From Syntrophomonas sp. (GTDB lineage Bacteria; Bacillota; Syntrophomonadia; Syntrophomonadales; Syntrophomonadaceae): 8,014 nt of DNA. Shown here piece after piece: positions 1 through 6,629 of the stretch; the first letter of the stretch is position 1, and every line of letters begins with the position of its first letter. The stretch covers positions 13,272-21,285 of the forward strand of contig DLUN01000136.1 of NCBI GenBank assembly GCA_003444615.1, in the 5' to 3' direction. The translations under genes were made by a program, and so were the position numbers. The notes beneath the pieces were generated by a model that had not been told where the DNA came from, ran no database searches, and saw only the letters and a program-made list of their open reading frames with translations.

Positions 1-73
1 ATACATTATTATAACATAGCATAATTTGTAAACAATATTCCGACTATTATTGTGAAGTTTGCTGGCTATGGCG

Positions 74-102
74 TTGCACTGTGGCTTTAACAATGATAAA
101 GT
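74..102 (+). promoter_or_regulatory. weak candidate trpS promoter
   Basis: A TTGCAC-like -35 (74-79) and a TAAAGT-like -10 (97-102) are separated by 17 nt, which would give a short leader before the trpS ribosome binding site. Both hexamers match consensus poorly. The AT-rich first 50 bases hold other -10-like strings whose -35 could lie outside the window, so this is only a candidate. Confidence 0.22.
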
Positions 103-128
103 ATTTGATGATTAAGGAGTGTGAAACA

Positions 129-1121
129 ATGGCTGATAAAAAAAGAGTACTGACCGGTGATCGCCCCACAGGCGCTCTTCATTTAGGGCATTATGTTGGA
201 AGTCTGGCCAATCGCGTAAAACTCCAGGAACAATACGATACCTATATAATTATAGCTGATGTTCAAGCCTTGACTACTCACTGGGAACATGGCGAAGACC
301 TGGAAAACAGTGTTTACCAAATAACCAGTGATTATCTAGCGGCTGGATTAGACCCCAATAAGGCTACCATTTTTGTTCAGAGCAAGATTCCTGAAATTCA
401 TGAGTTGGCCATGTATTTTTCCATGTATACCCCAGTCAACGTTCTAAGACATAACCCCACCATTAAATCCGAAGCTCAACAACATGGGTTCAAAGATATG
501 ATGTACGGGTTTTTGGGTTATCCTATAAGCCAAGCAGCCGATATAGCTATTTTTAAGGCTCATGTTGTTCCCGTGGGAGAAGATCAGGTTCCTCACCTAG
601 AGCTCACCCGCAGGATTGTACGCCGTTTTAATGACTTATATGAGCCAGTACTGGTGGAACCGGAAGTAATGGTAGGGCAAGTACCCCGTTTAATAGGACT
701 AGATGGTAAAACTAAAATGAGCAAGAGCTTAAATAACGCAATCTTCCTTGCCGATACTCCCGAAGATGTCTGGCAAAAGGTGCGCAATGCCGTAACTGAT
801 CCAGCCAGGATTCACAAAACCGATCCCGGCCATCCCGAAGTATGTACTATATTTGAATACCACCAAATATTTAACAGCAGTGAAGTAGAATCTATAGAAC
901 AAGAATGCCGCCAGGGCAAGATAGGCTGTGTCGAATGTAAAAAGAGGCAGGCCCAGGTGTTGAATCGATTATTGGAACCTATGCATGAGCGGCGCCAGCA
1001 ATACCAGTCTAGGGATATGCTGACCGATATACTAAGGGAAGGCACTCAGCGAGCGCGAAGAGTAGCTCAGGAAACTATGGAAGAAGTCCGGGAAGCTATG
1101 AAAATTCAGTACTTCAAATAA
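129..1121 (+). CDS. trpS: tryptophanyl-tRNA synthetase (330 aa), Fe-S motif type
   Basis: Class Ic aminoacyl-tRNA synthetase that activates tryptophan with ATP and charges tRNA(Trp) in the cytoplasm. Seen: the HIGH-type signature HLGH at residues 18-21, GEDQVPH at about 150-156, and the KMSKS loop exactly as KMSKS at 196-200. The 330-aa length is normal for bacterial TrpRS. The reading frame is open upstream to a GTG at 81, but ATG at 129 is preferred: it has AAGGAG at 114-119 with 9-nt spacing, and the protein then begins just before the conserved TGDRPTGALHLGH block. The C-terminal tRNA-binding half carries four cysteines, C239, C260, C267 and C270 (C-x20-C-x6-C-x2-C), resembling the cluster motif of the Thermotoga maritima enzyme. 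The gene is monocistronic as far as visible and ends at a hairpin. No tryptophan-operon genes adjoin it. Function is near certain; the cluster is inferred. Confidence 0.97.
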   Translation: MADKKRVLTGDRPTGALHLGHYVGSLANRVKLQEQYDTYIIIADVQALTTHWEHGEDLENSVYQITSDYLAAGLDPNKATIFVQSKIPEIHELAMYFSMYTPVNVLRHNPTIKSEAQQHGFKDMMYGFLGYPISQAADIAIFKAHVVPVGEDQVPHLELTRRIVRRFNDLYEPVLVEPEVMVGQVPRLIGLDGKTKMSKSLNNAIFLADTPEDVWQKVRNAVTDPARIHKTDPGHPEVCTIFEYHQIFNSSEVESIEQECRQGKIGCVECKKRQAQVLNRLLEPMHERRQQYQSRDMLTDILREGTQRARRVAQETMEEVREAMKIQYFK

Positions 1122-1122
1122 A

Positions 1123-1159
1123 CAAGAAGCTCATCTGCATAACCCAGATGAGCTTCTTG
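1123..1159. terminator. bidirectional terminator hairpin between trpS and the opposing membrane-protein unit
   Basis: A perfect 15-bp inverted repeat has arms at 1123-1137 and 1145-1159 and a 7-nt loop, starting 1 nt after the trpS stop. The tails are only moderately T-rich on each strand (CTTATT on +, TTTATTT on -). Its position between convergent genes suggests it stops transcription from both sides. The 128 bases from 1160 to 1287 hold no other supported feature. Confidence 0.8.
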
Positions 1160-1287
1160 CTTATTAGCGGCCATCACGAAAATGCCTTGAGGATAGTAAG
1201 AGCCGTATTGCTATGGCGGTGGGAGTGCCCTTTTCCTGCGATTCTCATCTATGGTGGCTTCTTTCCCGGTTGACAATTGCCAAGAGT

Positions 1288-1437
1288 TTAGAGATACCCT
1301 TTGGCATTACAATACAAGGCAATAATAATTAAAATAGCTACTATCCCCAGTAAATTATACTTAAACCTCTGTTGTTCCACTTCTTTATTCCAGTCCGGTT
1401 GGGTCTGTTTTTTCCTTCGTCTATAATGGCGGCGCAT
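1288..1437 (-). CDS. small basic single-span membrane protein (49 aa), unrecognised
   Basis: I do not recognise this family. The first ten residues are almost all basic or polar (MRRHYRRRKK). A polar stretch follows, then one hydrophobic segment at about 28-43 and a short polar end, which fits a single-span membrane protein with a cytoplasmic positively charged N-terminus. The frame is open further upstream to an ATG at 1479, but the start at 1437 is chosen because GAGGTG (1444-1449) lies 6 nt before it. That ribosome binding site contains the TGA stop of the large upstream gene (1448-1450), so translation is probably coupled and the two products made together. It is likely real despite its size; a role as accessory subunit of the upstream membrane protein is inference from coupling only. 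Confidence 0.68.
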   Translation of the reverse strand: MRRHYRRRKKQTQPDWNKEVEQQRFKYNLLGIVAILIIIALYCNAKGYL

Positions 1438-1447
1438 ATGTAGCACC

Positions 1448-3691
1448 TCACTGTTTAATTTTAGAAGGCTGCATTTCATAATGCAGCATCAAAAGCAGCA
1501 GTGGCACTACCAGATAGATGCTGGTGGTGGAAGCGGCTACAATGCCTGAATCATTTATCACTAGCCCTACCAAAGCCCCAGTTATTATTCCGCCAAATGC
1601 TTTAACTATATAAGGTTTATCCTGACGAAGCTGTTTCATGGCTCCCACTGGGTGATATACTAGCAAGGCCAACGCCAGCAAAATAACCATAAAAACCCAA
1701 CTCCAGATAGTGGACCCGATTAATTTGATATTCATGGCCAACTTCCTGGTGATAATGGTCCAGGCCTCACCCCAGCCCCCTAGCAATATTTGATTGGCTG
1801 CTCTGCCAATATGAGTTTGTAGTTCAACTGGTCTGGTCATATCGTACACCGTGAACCCTACCGTAACAGCTATAACACCAGCTAGAACCAGCAAAACAGT
1901 TTGGGGACTGATGCGTAAGTTCTTCAACATCAGTAAAGTTACCAGAAAGGCCGCCGGAGCAGTAATCATCCCATCGGAATTGGCTCCCAACTGCGGTGAG
2001 CCGATGATAACCGATTGAAAAACAAAGAATAATGCTATCACTGGTAGCCACCCACCATGAGGATATTTTTGATAAAAGGCTCCGGCTAGAACAATGGAGC
2101 TTCCCAAAAGGATACCCATATATTCGTTGCCTATCCCGTAGTAGCGCGCTCCTGCCATAGGATCATACCCCAGAACTGAATTCTGAATTAAGTGGGAACC
2201 AGTTATCTGATCAGCAGTCAAGGCTACAACCGTCAGAGCTACTATAAGGGCAAATGCCTTATAGGTGTTAAAACGGGTTGATATCATCACCAGTATAGTA
2301 ACCAGCAGGGTAAATATCACAGCTAAAATAATATATAGCCAATCAGAGGACAAGGGCACTGTGTTTAAAGGCAAATAGACCAATGGTACTGTAACTAAAG
2401 CTACCAGGGCCGGTTTCACTACAGGCACCAGAGCTCTCATCCCAAACAATGCCATCAAAGCCAAAATTATGGTTATAATCTGAAAAAACACATACCCTTT
2501 TATAAGTGGTACTCGAAGCCGGTTAACGGTACTGGTTTGAATGCTTAACTGCTGGGCTTCAGTTAATACAGAACTATCACTGGTATCAACTTGAATCGGT
2601 CTGCCAATCATAGTCCCGGTATCGTCAGCCAAACCAAAGAACTGCAATATAGTGGGAGCAATGTCGGTATTGGCCACCACCAATTCACGCTGGGTAGCGG
2701 CTGAGGTTAAGCCTCCAGTAGTAAAGCCCTTACCCCAGGCAATAACTGGAGTAAAATTGTTTCTAATTTTGGTTTGTTCACTGGCAGGAGAAGGACTCAC
2801 TACCATCAGCAGATCATGGCTGGAGTCTAAGCGTTCTACAATATAGCCTACAAAAGCATCTATCATTTTTAATCGTCTCTGTTTTTCTTGCAGCGCTATA
2901 TCCGGGAAAGCACTATCTGCCGTTTCTAAACGCCTGAGGTCAGCCAAGTCTATTACCAGCAAATCAGCTAATGGCTCAAAATGTTCAACCTGCTCTAGAA
3001 GATAAGAATAATTGGTTTCCCAGCTTAGAAAACTTTTCGTTGAGCTTTGTACGGTTTCAGGACCTATGTCTCCCAGAGGAATTTGGCCTTTAGCATCCAT
3101 GGCAATAACTGCAGCTGCACGGTTTTTGTTATTACCTGCGTCCCCATTACCCAACAGGCAAACCGTATATCCGTTTTGCTTCAACACCTCTCCTAAAGCC
3201 CCAGGTAGAGTAGTAACGCTTTCACTGGTTATGTTGTTGTGTATTTCCGGAAGATTTACCAGCACACAGGAAGCTTGACCAGGCTCTATACCAGTCAGAT
3301 TACGGTAAAGGTCACCCGCCGTTTGCCCTCTATCATCCAGATATTCATCCTGGTTAAAAGCTAAGATACCCTTCCCATATACCCGTCCTATGTTGCCAGC
3401 ACCAATAGTCAAACTAGTGTCAAGAGTATTCCGGCCTCTTAAAGTCCTGCTGCTAGCCAAGCCTAAGCCGCCTTCATTAACTAATCTGTGCAATTCAGGT
3501 GTTCCGTCAGGATCGATATCGTAAATGCTCAGTTTATCAATAACCAGAAGGTACGCCTTACCGGTATCCTCTTTACTACAAGCAGGCTGGGTATAAATCA
3601 TTAGCAGCACCATGCTTAGTAATAATATTAAGCTATACTTAATCCACAGCGGGCCTAAAGTTGCTGGTCCCTCGCGGTTGAAAAAAATCAT
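1448..3691 (-). CDS. polytopic membrane protein with alkaline phosphatase/sulfatase-like extracytoplasmic domain (747 aa)
   Basis: Unnamed membrane protein. The N-terminus has one hydrophobic segment (about residues 16-34, signal anchor or uncleaved signal). Residues about 45-360 look like an alkaline-phosphatase-superfamily fold: a first strand ending VID (D52), a TS pair at 92-93 before TIGAG as candidate nucleophile, LVIDLAD (D248) and a TDIAPTIL block (about 342-349) typical of sulfatase-like enzymes. The usual Asp-His metal motif is not visible; the equivalent strand reads MVVSPSPA. The C-terminal half has roughly ten transmembrane helices, with polar motifs YYGIGNE (517-523), GANSDG (569-574) and NDSG (713-716) in or between them. 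The start is ATG 3691, with AAGGAG at 3698-3703 and 6-nt spacing; an ATG 27 nt upstream lacks such a site and sits about 10 nt from the predicted transcript start. It may act on cell-envelope polymers, but that is a guess. Confidence 0.85.
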   Translation of the reverse strand: MIFFNREGPATLGPLWIKYSLILLLSMVLLMIYTQPACSKEDTGKAYLLVIDKLSIYDIDPDGTPELHRLVNEGGLGLASSRTLRGRNTLDTSLTIGAGNIGRVYGKGILAFNQDEYLDDRGQTAGDLYRNLTGIEPGQASCVLVNLPEIHNNITSESVTTLPGALGEVLKQNGYTVCLLGNGDAGNNKNRAAAVIAMDAKGQIPLGDIGPETVQSSTKSFLSWETNYSYLLEQVEHFEPLADLLVIDLADLRRLETADSAFPDIALQEKQRRLKMIDAFVGYIVERLDSSHDLLMVVSPSPASEQTKIRNNFTPVIAWGKGFTTGGLTSAATQRELVVANTDIAPTILQFFGLADDTGTMIGRPIQVDTSDSSVLTEAQQLSIQTSTVNRLRVPLIKGYVFFQIITIILALMALFGMRALVPVVKPALVALVTVPLVYLPLNTVPLSSDWLYIILAVIFTLLVTILVMISTRFNTYKAFALIVALTVVALTADQITGSHLIQNSVLGYDPMAGARYYGIGNEYMGILLGSSIVLAGAFYQKYPHGGWLPVIALFFVFQSVIIGSPQLGANSDGMITAPAAFLVTLLMLKNLRISPQTVLLVLAGVIAVTVGFTVYDMTRPVELQTHIGRAANQILLGGWGEAWTIITRKLAMNIKLIGSTIWSWVFMVILLALALLVYHPVGAMKQLRQDKPYIVKAFGGIITGALVGLVINDSGIVAASTTSIYLVVPLLLLMLHYEMQPSKIKQ

Positions 3692-3735
3692 TGGTCGCTC
3701 CTTGTTAACATATTCCAATCCAAAGTTTCTTTTTT

Positions 3736-3764
3736 AGTATACCCCAAGCCCTTAGCCATGCCAA
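3736..3764 (-). promoter_or_regulatory. sigma-A-like promoter for the membrane-protein unit
   Basis: On the - strand a TTGGCA -35 (3759-3764) and a TATACT -10 (3736-3741) are separated by exactly 17 nt. The predicted start is near 3729, giving a leader of about 37 nt to the ATG at 3691. It points away from the + strand promoter at 3790-3819. Confidence 0.68.
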
Positions 3765-3778
3765 TCAAGGGAGTGATT
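3763..3778. promoter_or_regulatory. possible operator in the divergent promoter region
   Basis: A short inverted repeat, AATCA (3763-3767) and TGATT (3774-3778) with a 6-nt centre, touches the end of the - strand -35 and lies about 11 bp before the + strand -35. Arms of 5 bp can arise by chance and match no operator I know, such as the PerR or Rex consensus. Confidence 0.2.
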
Positions 3779-3789
3779 AGCAGAAATAG

Positions 3790-3819
3790 TTGAGAAACAT
3801 TTGGAAATAAGGGTACAAT
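3790..3819 (+). promoter_or_regulatory. sigma-A-like promoter for the rubrerythrin unit
   Basis: TTGAGA (3790-3795) and TACAAT (3814-3819) are separated by 18 nt. The predicted start near 3826 leaves about 34 nt before the ATG at 3860. It is the only promoter-like sequence seen before the two + strand genes that follow. Confidence 0.6.
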
Positions 3820-3859
3820 ATATCAACAATAATTTGAACCAGGGAGGCTTAGATAAAAT

Positions 3860-4288
3860 ATGAACACCGTAAACCAGTATACTCTTACCATGATAAGACG
3901 TGAAAAGCATCTCGTCCTCCCCATGGTAACTTCTATTATTCTAGTGCAAAACTTATATGATATCCTTTTTCAATACGTAATTGATGCTGACAAAGAAGAG
4001 CTATTAAAAAGATTTATTGACCAATTGGAGCAGCACATCAAAAGTAAATCTGATACACCCTTTTCTGCTCCTATTAAGGAGTTGGAGTTCCTAAATGAGG
4101 GATTAGAAGAATTGCGTTTATTAAACTGGATGGAGGTACCAGTAACGGTTTTTTCCCTGGAATTGATAGAGGATGATAATGAAGAGGCCCGGGAAGTAGT
4201 CATCGAGCACCTGCGCCAGTTAATGCTGGTAAGACCTGTGGCCGATTCAAATCTTCTTTATGTTTATCCCACCAACATCCCCTGCTGA
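3860..4288 (+). CDS. hypothetical soluble acidic protein (142 aa), co-transcribed with rubrerythrin
   Basis: I do not recognise this protein. It is rich in Leu, Glu, Asp and Ile, has no convincing membrane span or signal peptide, and no metal-binding cysteine pattern; the only cysteine is the last residue (C142). Residues about 40-62 and 72-90 look like amphipathic helices, and 92-104 (VPVTVFSLELIED) like a strand leading into an acidic helix. The start ATG at 3860 has GGGAGG at 3842-3847, but the 12-nt spacing is long. A methionine at residue 11 is an alternative start without a better site. The rubrerythrin gene follows after 42 nt in the same direction with no terminator between, so the two are probably one transcript. 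A role linked to oxidative stress or iron would be inference from that context alone. Confidence 0.75.
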   Translation: MNTVNQYTLTMIRREKHLVLPMVTSIILVQNLYDILFQYVIDADKEELLKRFIDQLEQHIKSKSDTPFSAPIKELEFLNEGLEELRLLNWMEVPVTVFSLELIEDDNEEAREVVIEHLRQLMLVRPVADSNLLYVYPTNIPC

Positions 4289-4330
4289 TACTGGATATAC
4301 TAATATAAATAATTAAAAGGAGGCTATAAA

Positions 4331-4870
4331 ATGAACTTGAAAGGCTCAAAAACTGAACAAAACCTTTGGTCAGCTTTTGAAGGAGAATCCAAAGTACGCA
4401 TGAAGTATACTTATTATGCCAGCCAGGCCGACAAAGAAGGTTATAAACAAATGGCCGCCATTTTTCAGGAAACGGCTGACAATGAAAAAGAACACGCCAA
4501 ACGCTTCTTCAAATTTTTAATTGGGGGTTCTATTCGTCCTACGGAGGAAAACCTTTTGGAAGCAGCCGAAGGAGAGCTCCATGAGCACTCTAAATTATAC
4601 CCAGAATACGAAAGAATAGCCCGGGAAGAAGGCTTCCATGAGATTGCCGATGTTTTCAGGGAAATAGCCGAAGTAGAAGAGGAACATGAAAAACGCTTCC
4701 GCAAGCTTTTGGCCAATATCAAAAACCAAACCGTCTTTAAGAAGACTGAACCTGTTAAGTGGAAATGCCGCAACTGTGGATATGTCCACGAAGGAACTGA
4801 AGCTCCTGAAGTGTGCCCGGCTTGTGACCATCCCCAAAGCTATTACGAAGTGCTCTGCGAAAACTATTAG
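4331..4870 (+). CDS. rbr: rubrerythrin (179 aa)
   Basis: Cytoplasmic non-haem iron protein of anaerobes that reduces hydrogen peroxide using electrons from reduced rubredoxin or similar donors. The N-terminal ferritin-like four-helix domain (about 1-130) shows AFEGES with E19, a first ExxH at E52/H55, glutamate-rich helix C around 79-94, and a second ExxH at E116/H119, the expected diiron ligand pattern. The C-terminal rubredoxin-like domain (about 143-179) has CRNC (C146, C149) and CPAC (C162, C165) for a single iron, and reads closely like classical Desulfovibrio-type rubrerythrin. It is a little shorter than the roughly 190-residue classical form but lacks no domain. AAGGAGG at 4317-4323 lies 7 nt before the ATG. 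It is the second gene after the 142-aa protein and is followed by a strong terminator. The symbol is the generic family one. Confidence 0.96.
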   Translation: MNLKGSKTEQNLWSAFEGESKVRMKYTYYASQADKEGYKQMAAIFQETADNEKEHAKRFFKFLIGGSIRPTEENLLEAAEGELHEHSKLYPEYERIAREEGFHEIADVFREIAEVEEEHEKRFRKLLANIKNQTVFKKTEPVKWKCRNCGYVHEGTEAPEVCPACDHPQSYYEVLCENY

Positions 4871-4878
4871 AATAAACG

Positions 4879-4915
4879 AAAGCCGCCTCAATAAAAGACA
4901 AGGCGGCTTTTTTTT
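4879..4915 (+). terminator. rho-independent terminator after rubrerythrin
   Basis: A 10-bp GC-rich stem (arms 4879-4888 and 4901-4910) with a 12-nt loop runs into eight T residues (4908-4915). It sits in the 50-nt gap between the convergent rubrerythrin and agmatinase genes. On the - strand the hairpin is followed by TTTCGTTTATT, so it may also stop the polyamine operon, less efficiently. Confidence 0.92.
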
Positions 4916-4920
4916 CACTA

Positions 4921-5787
4921 CTAAAACGACAGCAAAGCCTCTCTAAGAATCTTTGCCCCCAGTATGGCAGTATTATCCCCCTGGTCATAGGGAGGCGATA
5001 TCTCAATCAAATCGAATCCCACCACATTTAACCCCCGAATCCCATGCAGCCACTGAATAAGTTCTCTACTGGTAAAACCACCTGCTTCCGGGGTTCCCGT
5101 GCCAGGAGCAAAGGCTGGATCGAGAAAATCAATATCTATACTCAGATAAACCGGTTTATCACCCACTGCTTTCAGCAATTGTTCGGGTTCAGGTAGTTGG
5201 CCGAGAAATAAGTTGGTGTGCTGGCGGGCAAAAATCATTTCCTCACGAGTAGCGGATCGAATGCCCATTTGGTACACCCGGCCCTTCCCCAGCAGTTTTG
5301 CCACATGATGCATAACTGTAGCGTGTGATAGAGTTTCACCCAAATAATTCTGTCTAAGATCAGCATGGGCATCAAGCTGAAAAACAACCAGTTCAGGGAA
5401 AAAACGATGATAGGCTCTGATCAATGGCAGTGACACCAAGTGTTCTCCTCCCAAACTGTACACCTGTTTACCTTGAAGTATAAACTGTTCAGTTACCCAT
5501 TCAATCCGGCGCAAGCTTTCCTGAATGTTGCCGTAAGGAATAATAATATCACCAGCATCATAGTAAGAAAGCTCTTCCAGAGATCGGTCTAAATAGACAC
5601 TATATTCCTCAATGCCTTCAGAGACTTCACGAATACGATAAGGTGCCAGCCGTGTTCCCGGACGAAAGCTAGTGGTAGAATCCATGGGGATCCCCATAAT
5701 AACCTTACCGCACTGGTGTAAATCTTCATTACTGCCCATAAATCTGGCTTTTTGTTCCAGGTATTCTAACACTTGCACCACAGTCAC
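4921..5787 (-). CDS. speB: agmatinase / agmatinase-type ureohydrolase (288 aa)
   Basis: Mn-dependent ureohydrolase of the arginase/agmatinase family; agmatinase splits agmatine to putrescine and urea. All manganese ligand motifs are present: GGEH with H116, DAHAD with D139, H141 and D143, and SIDIDFLDP with D218 and D220. The MDSTTSFRPGTR block (35-46) and SHATVMHH (154-161) are typical of bacterial agmatinases, and the length is normal. The start is GTG at 5787, overlapping the speE stop by 4 nt (GTGA), with AAGG at 5795-5798 seven nt upstream; translation is probably coupled to speE. Last gene of the pdaD-speE-speB operon. Other family members hydrolyse guanidinobutyrate, formiminoglutamate or N1-aminopropylagmatine. 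Context with an arginine decarboxylase supports agmatine or aminopropylagmatine as substrate, and sequence reading alone does not separate these two. Confidence 0.94.
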   Translation of the reverse strand: MTVVQVLEYLEQKARFMGSNEDLHQCGKVIMGIPMDSTTSFRPGTRLAPYRIREVSEGIEEYSVYLDRSLEELSYYDAGDIIIPYGNIQESLRRIEWVTEQFILQGKQVYSLGGEHLVSLPLIRAYHRFFPELVVFQLDAHADLRQNYLGETLSHATVMHHVAKLLGKGRVYQMGIRSATREEMIFARQHTNLFLGQLPEPEQLLKAVGDKPVYLSIDIDFLDPAFAPGTGTPEAGGFTSRELIQWLHGIRGLNVVGFDLIEISPPYDQGDNTAILGAKILREALLSF

Positions 5788-6614
5788 TTACCTGCCTTAA
5801 GTAATTGGGAAAGAAAGTAGGGTAGTTTAAAAGCTGCCTTATGAATTTCTGGAGTGTAGTACCGGCAAGGCCGTTCCATCTGATATTGAATTTGTTCCGG
5901 ATCATATTTTTTAGAACCCACCGTGAATGACCATAGACCACTGGGATAAGTGGGCACACTGGCCGTATAAACTTTCGTAATAGGGAATGACTTGCTTATA
6001 CCCCGGTAAGCCATCTGGATTATATCTTGATTAAAAAAAGGTGATTCGCTCTGCACCACCAGCATACCATCATCCTTTAAGGCTCGGTAAACACTACTGT
6101 AAAATGATTCTGAAAATAGTTCCACGGCTGGACCTACAGGCTCGGTAGAGTCTACTATCACTATATCGAAACGAGCCTGTTGTTCCTTAATAAACTGTAT
6201 ACCATCATTAACAATAACCTCTGCCTTGGGGTTATCAAAGGAACAGCTCAGTTGCGGAAAAAAGTCACGGGAAGCCTGAATTACCCGGTTATCAATTTCC
6301 ACCAGAGTACCTTTGGTTACCTGTGGATGTTCAACTACCTCCCGCAGAGCCCCTCCATCCCCGCCGCCTATGATACAAACCTGGGCTGGATTGGGATGGG
6401 AGTTTAAAGCTATTTGGGTAATCATCTCATGATAAACGTATTCATCTACGTCGGTAGTCATAACCATCCCATCCAGAAGCAGCATTTTGCCAAACTGTTC
6501 GGTTACAACCACAGCAAGATGCTGATAATCAGTTTTTTCGTTGCGTAGGGTTTCGCTTACTCGTAAAGAAAACCCCAATGAGGGGGTCTGATATTCAGTA
6601 ACCCACAACTCCAA
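5784..6614 (-). CDS. speE: spermidine synthase / aminopropyltransferase (276 aa)
   Basis: Transfers the aminopropyl group of decarboxylated S-adenosylmethionine to a polyamine acceptor, usually putrescine to give spermidine and methylthioadenosine. The fold is Rossmann-like: the cofactor-binding loop GGGDGG is at 83-88, VEID at 105-108 and NDG at 136-138. The catalytic-site signature VDSTEPVGPA at 154-163 contains D155. A polyamine-binding YHEM stands at 61-64. The start is a TTG at 6614, 9 nt after GGAGG (6624-6628); the resulting N-terminus MELWVTEYQTP is the usual start of Gram-positive SpeE, and no ATG competes. The ribosome binding site overlaps the pdaD stop codon, 15 nt upstream, and the gene end overlaps the speB start. 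No speD is in the window, so the cofactor must be made from another locus. Confidence 0.96.
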   Translation of the reverse strand: MELWVTEYQTPSLGFSLRVSETLRNEKTDYQHLAVVVTEQFGKMLLLDGMVMTTDVDEYVYHEMITQIALNSHPNPAQVCIIGGGDGGALREVVEHPQVTKGTLVEIDNRVIQASRDFFPQLSCSFDNPKAEVIVNDGIQFIKEQQARFDIVIVDSTEPVGPAVELFSESFYSSVYRALKDDGMLVVQSESPFFNQDIIQMAYRGISKSFPITKVYTASVPTYPSGLWSFTVGSKKYDPEQIQYQMERPCRYYTPEIHKAAFKLPYFLSQLLKAGK

Positions 6615-6629
6615 TTCGAAGTTCCTCCT

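Noticed and set aside
1..128. T-box riboswitch or tryptophan attenuator ahead of trpS
   Set aside because: Many Firmicute trpS genes have one, but the visible 128 nt show no terminator/antiterminator hairpin or conserved T-box sequence close to the gene.
81..128. GTG start giving a 346-aa TrpRS
   Set aside because: It has no ribosome binding site, and the added 16 residues do not fit the family N-terminus; ATG 129 has AAGGAG at good spacing.
1213..1332. 39-codon + strand ORF between trpS and the small membrane gene
   Set aside because: There is no ribosome binding site before the ATG, and it overlaps the better supported small gene on the other strand.
1824..3278. Overlapping ORFs inside the large membrane-protein gene (1824-2051 -, 2652-2846 +, 3012-3278 +)
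   Set aside because: All lie within a long, domain-supported coding frame and show no independent start signals or family features.
3570..3600. Lipoprotein signal in the large membrane protein (QPAC before the ectodomain)
   Set aside because: The residues before the cysteine do not fit the lipobox consensus well; a signal anchor is more likely.
4465..4946. Several ORFs of about 80-107 codons overlapping rubrerythrin on both strands
   Set aside because: They are shadows of the rubrerythrin reading frame, with no recognisable domains or ribosome binding sites.
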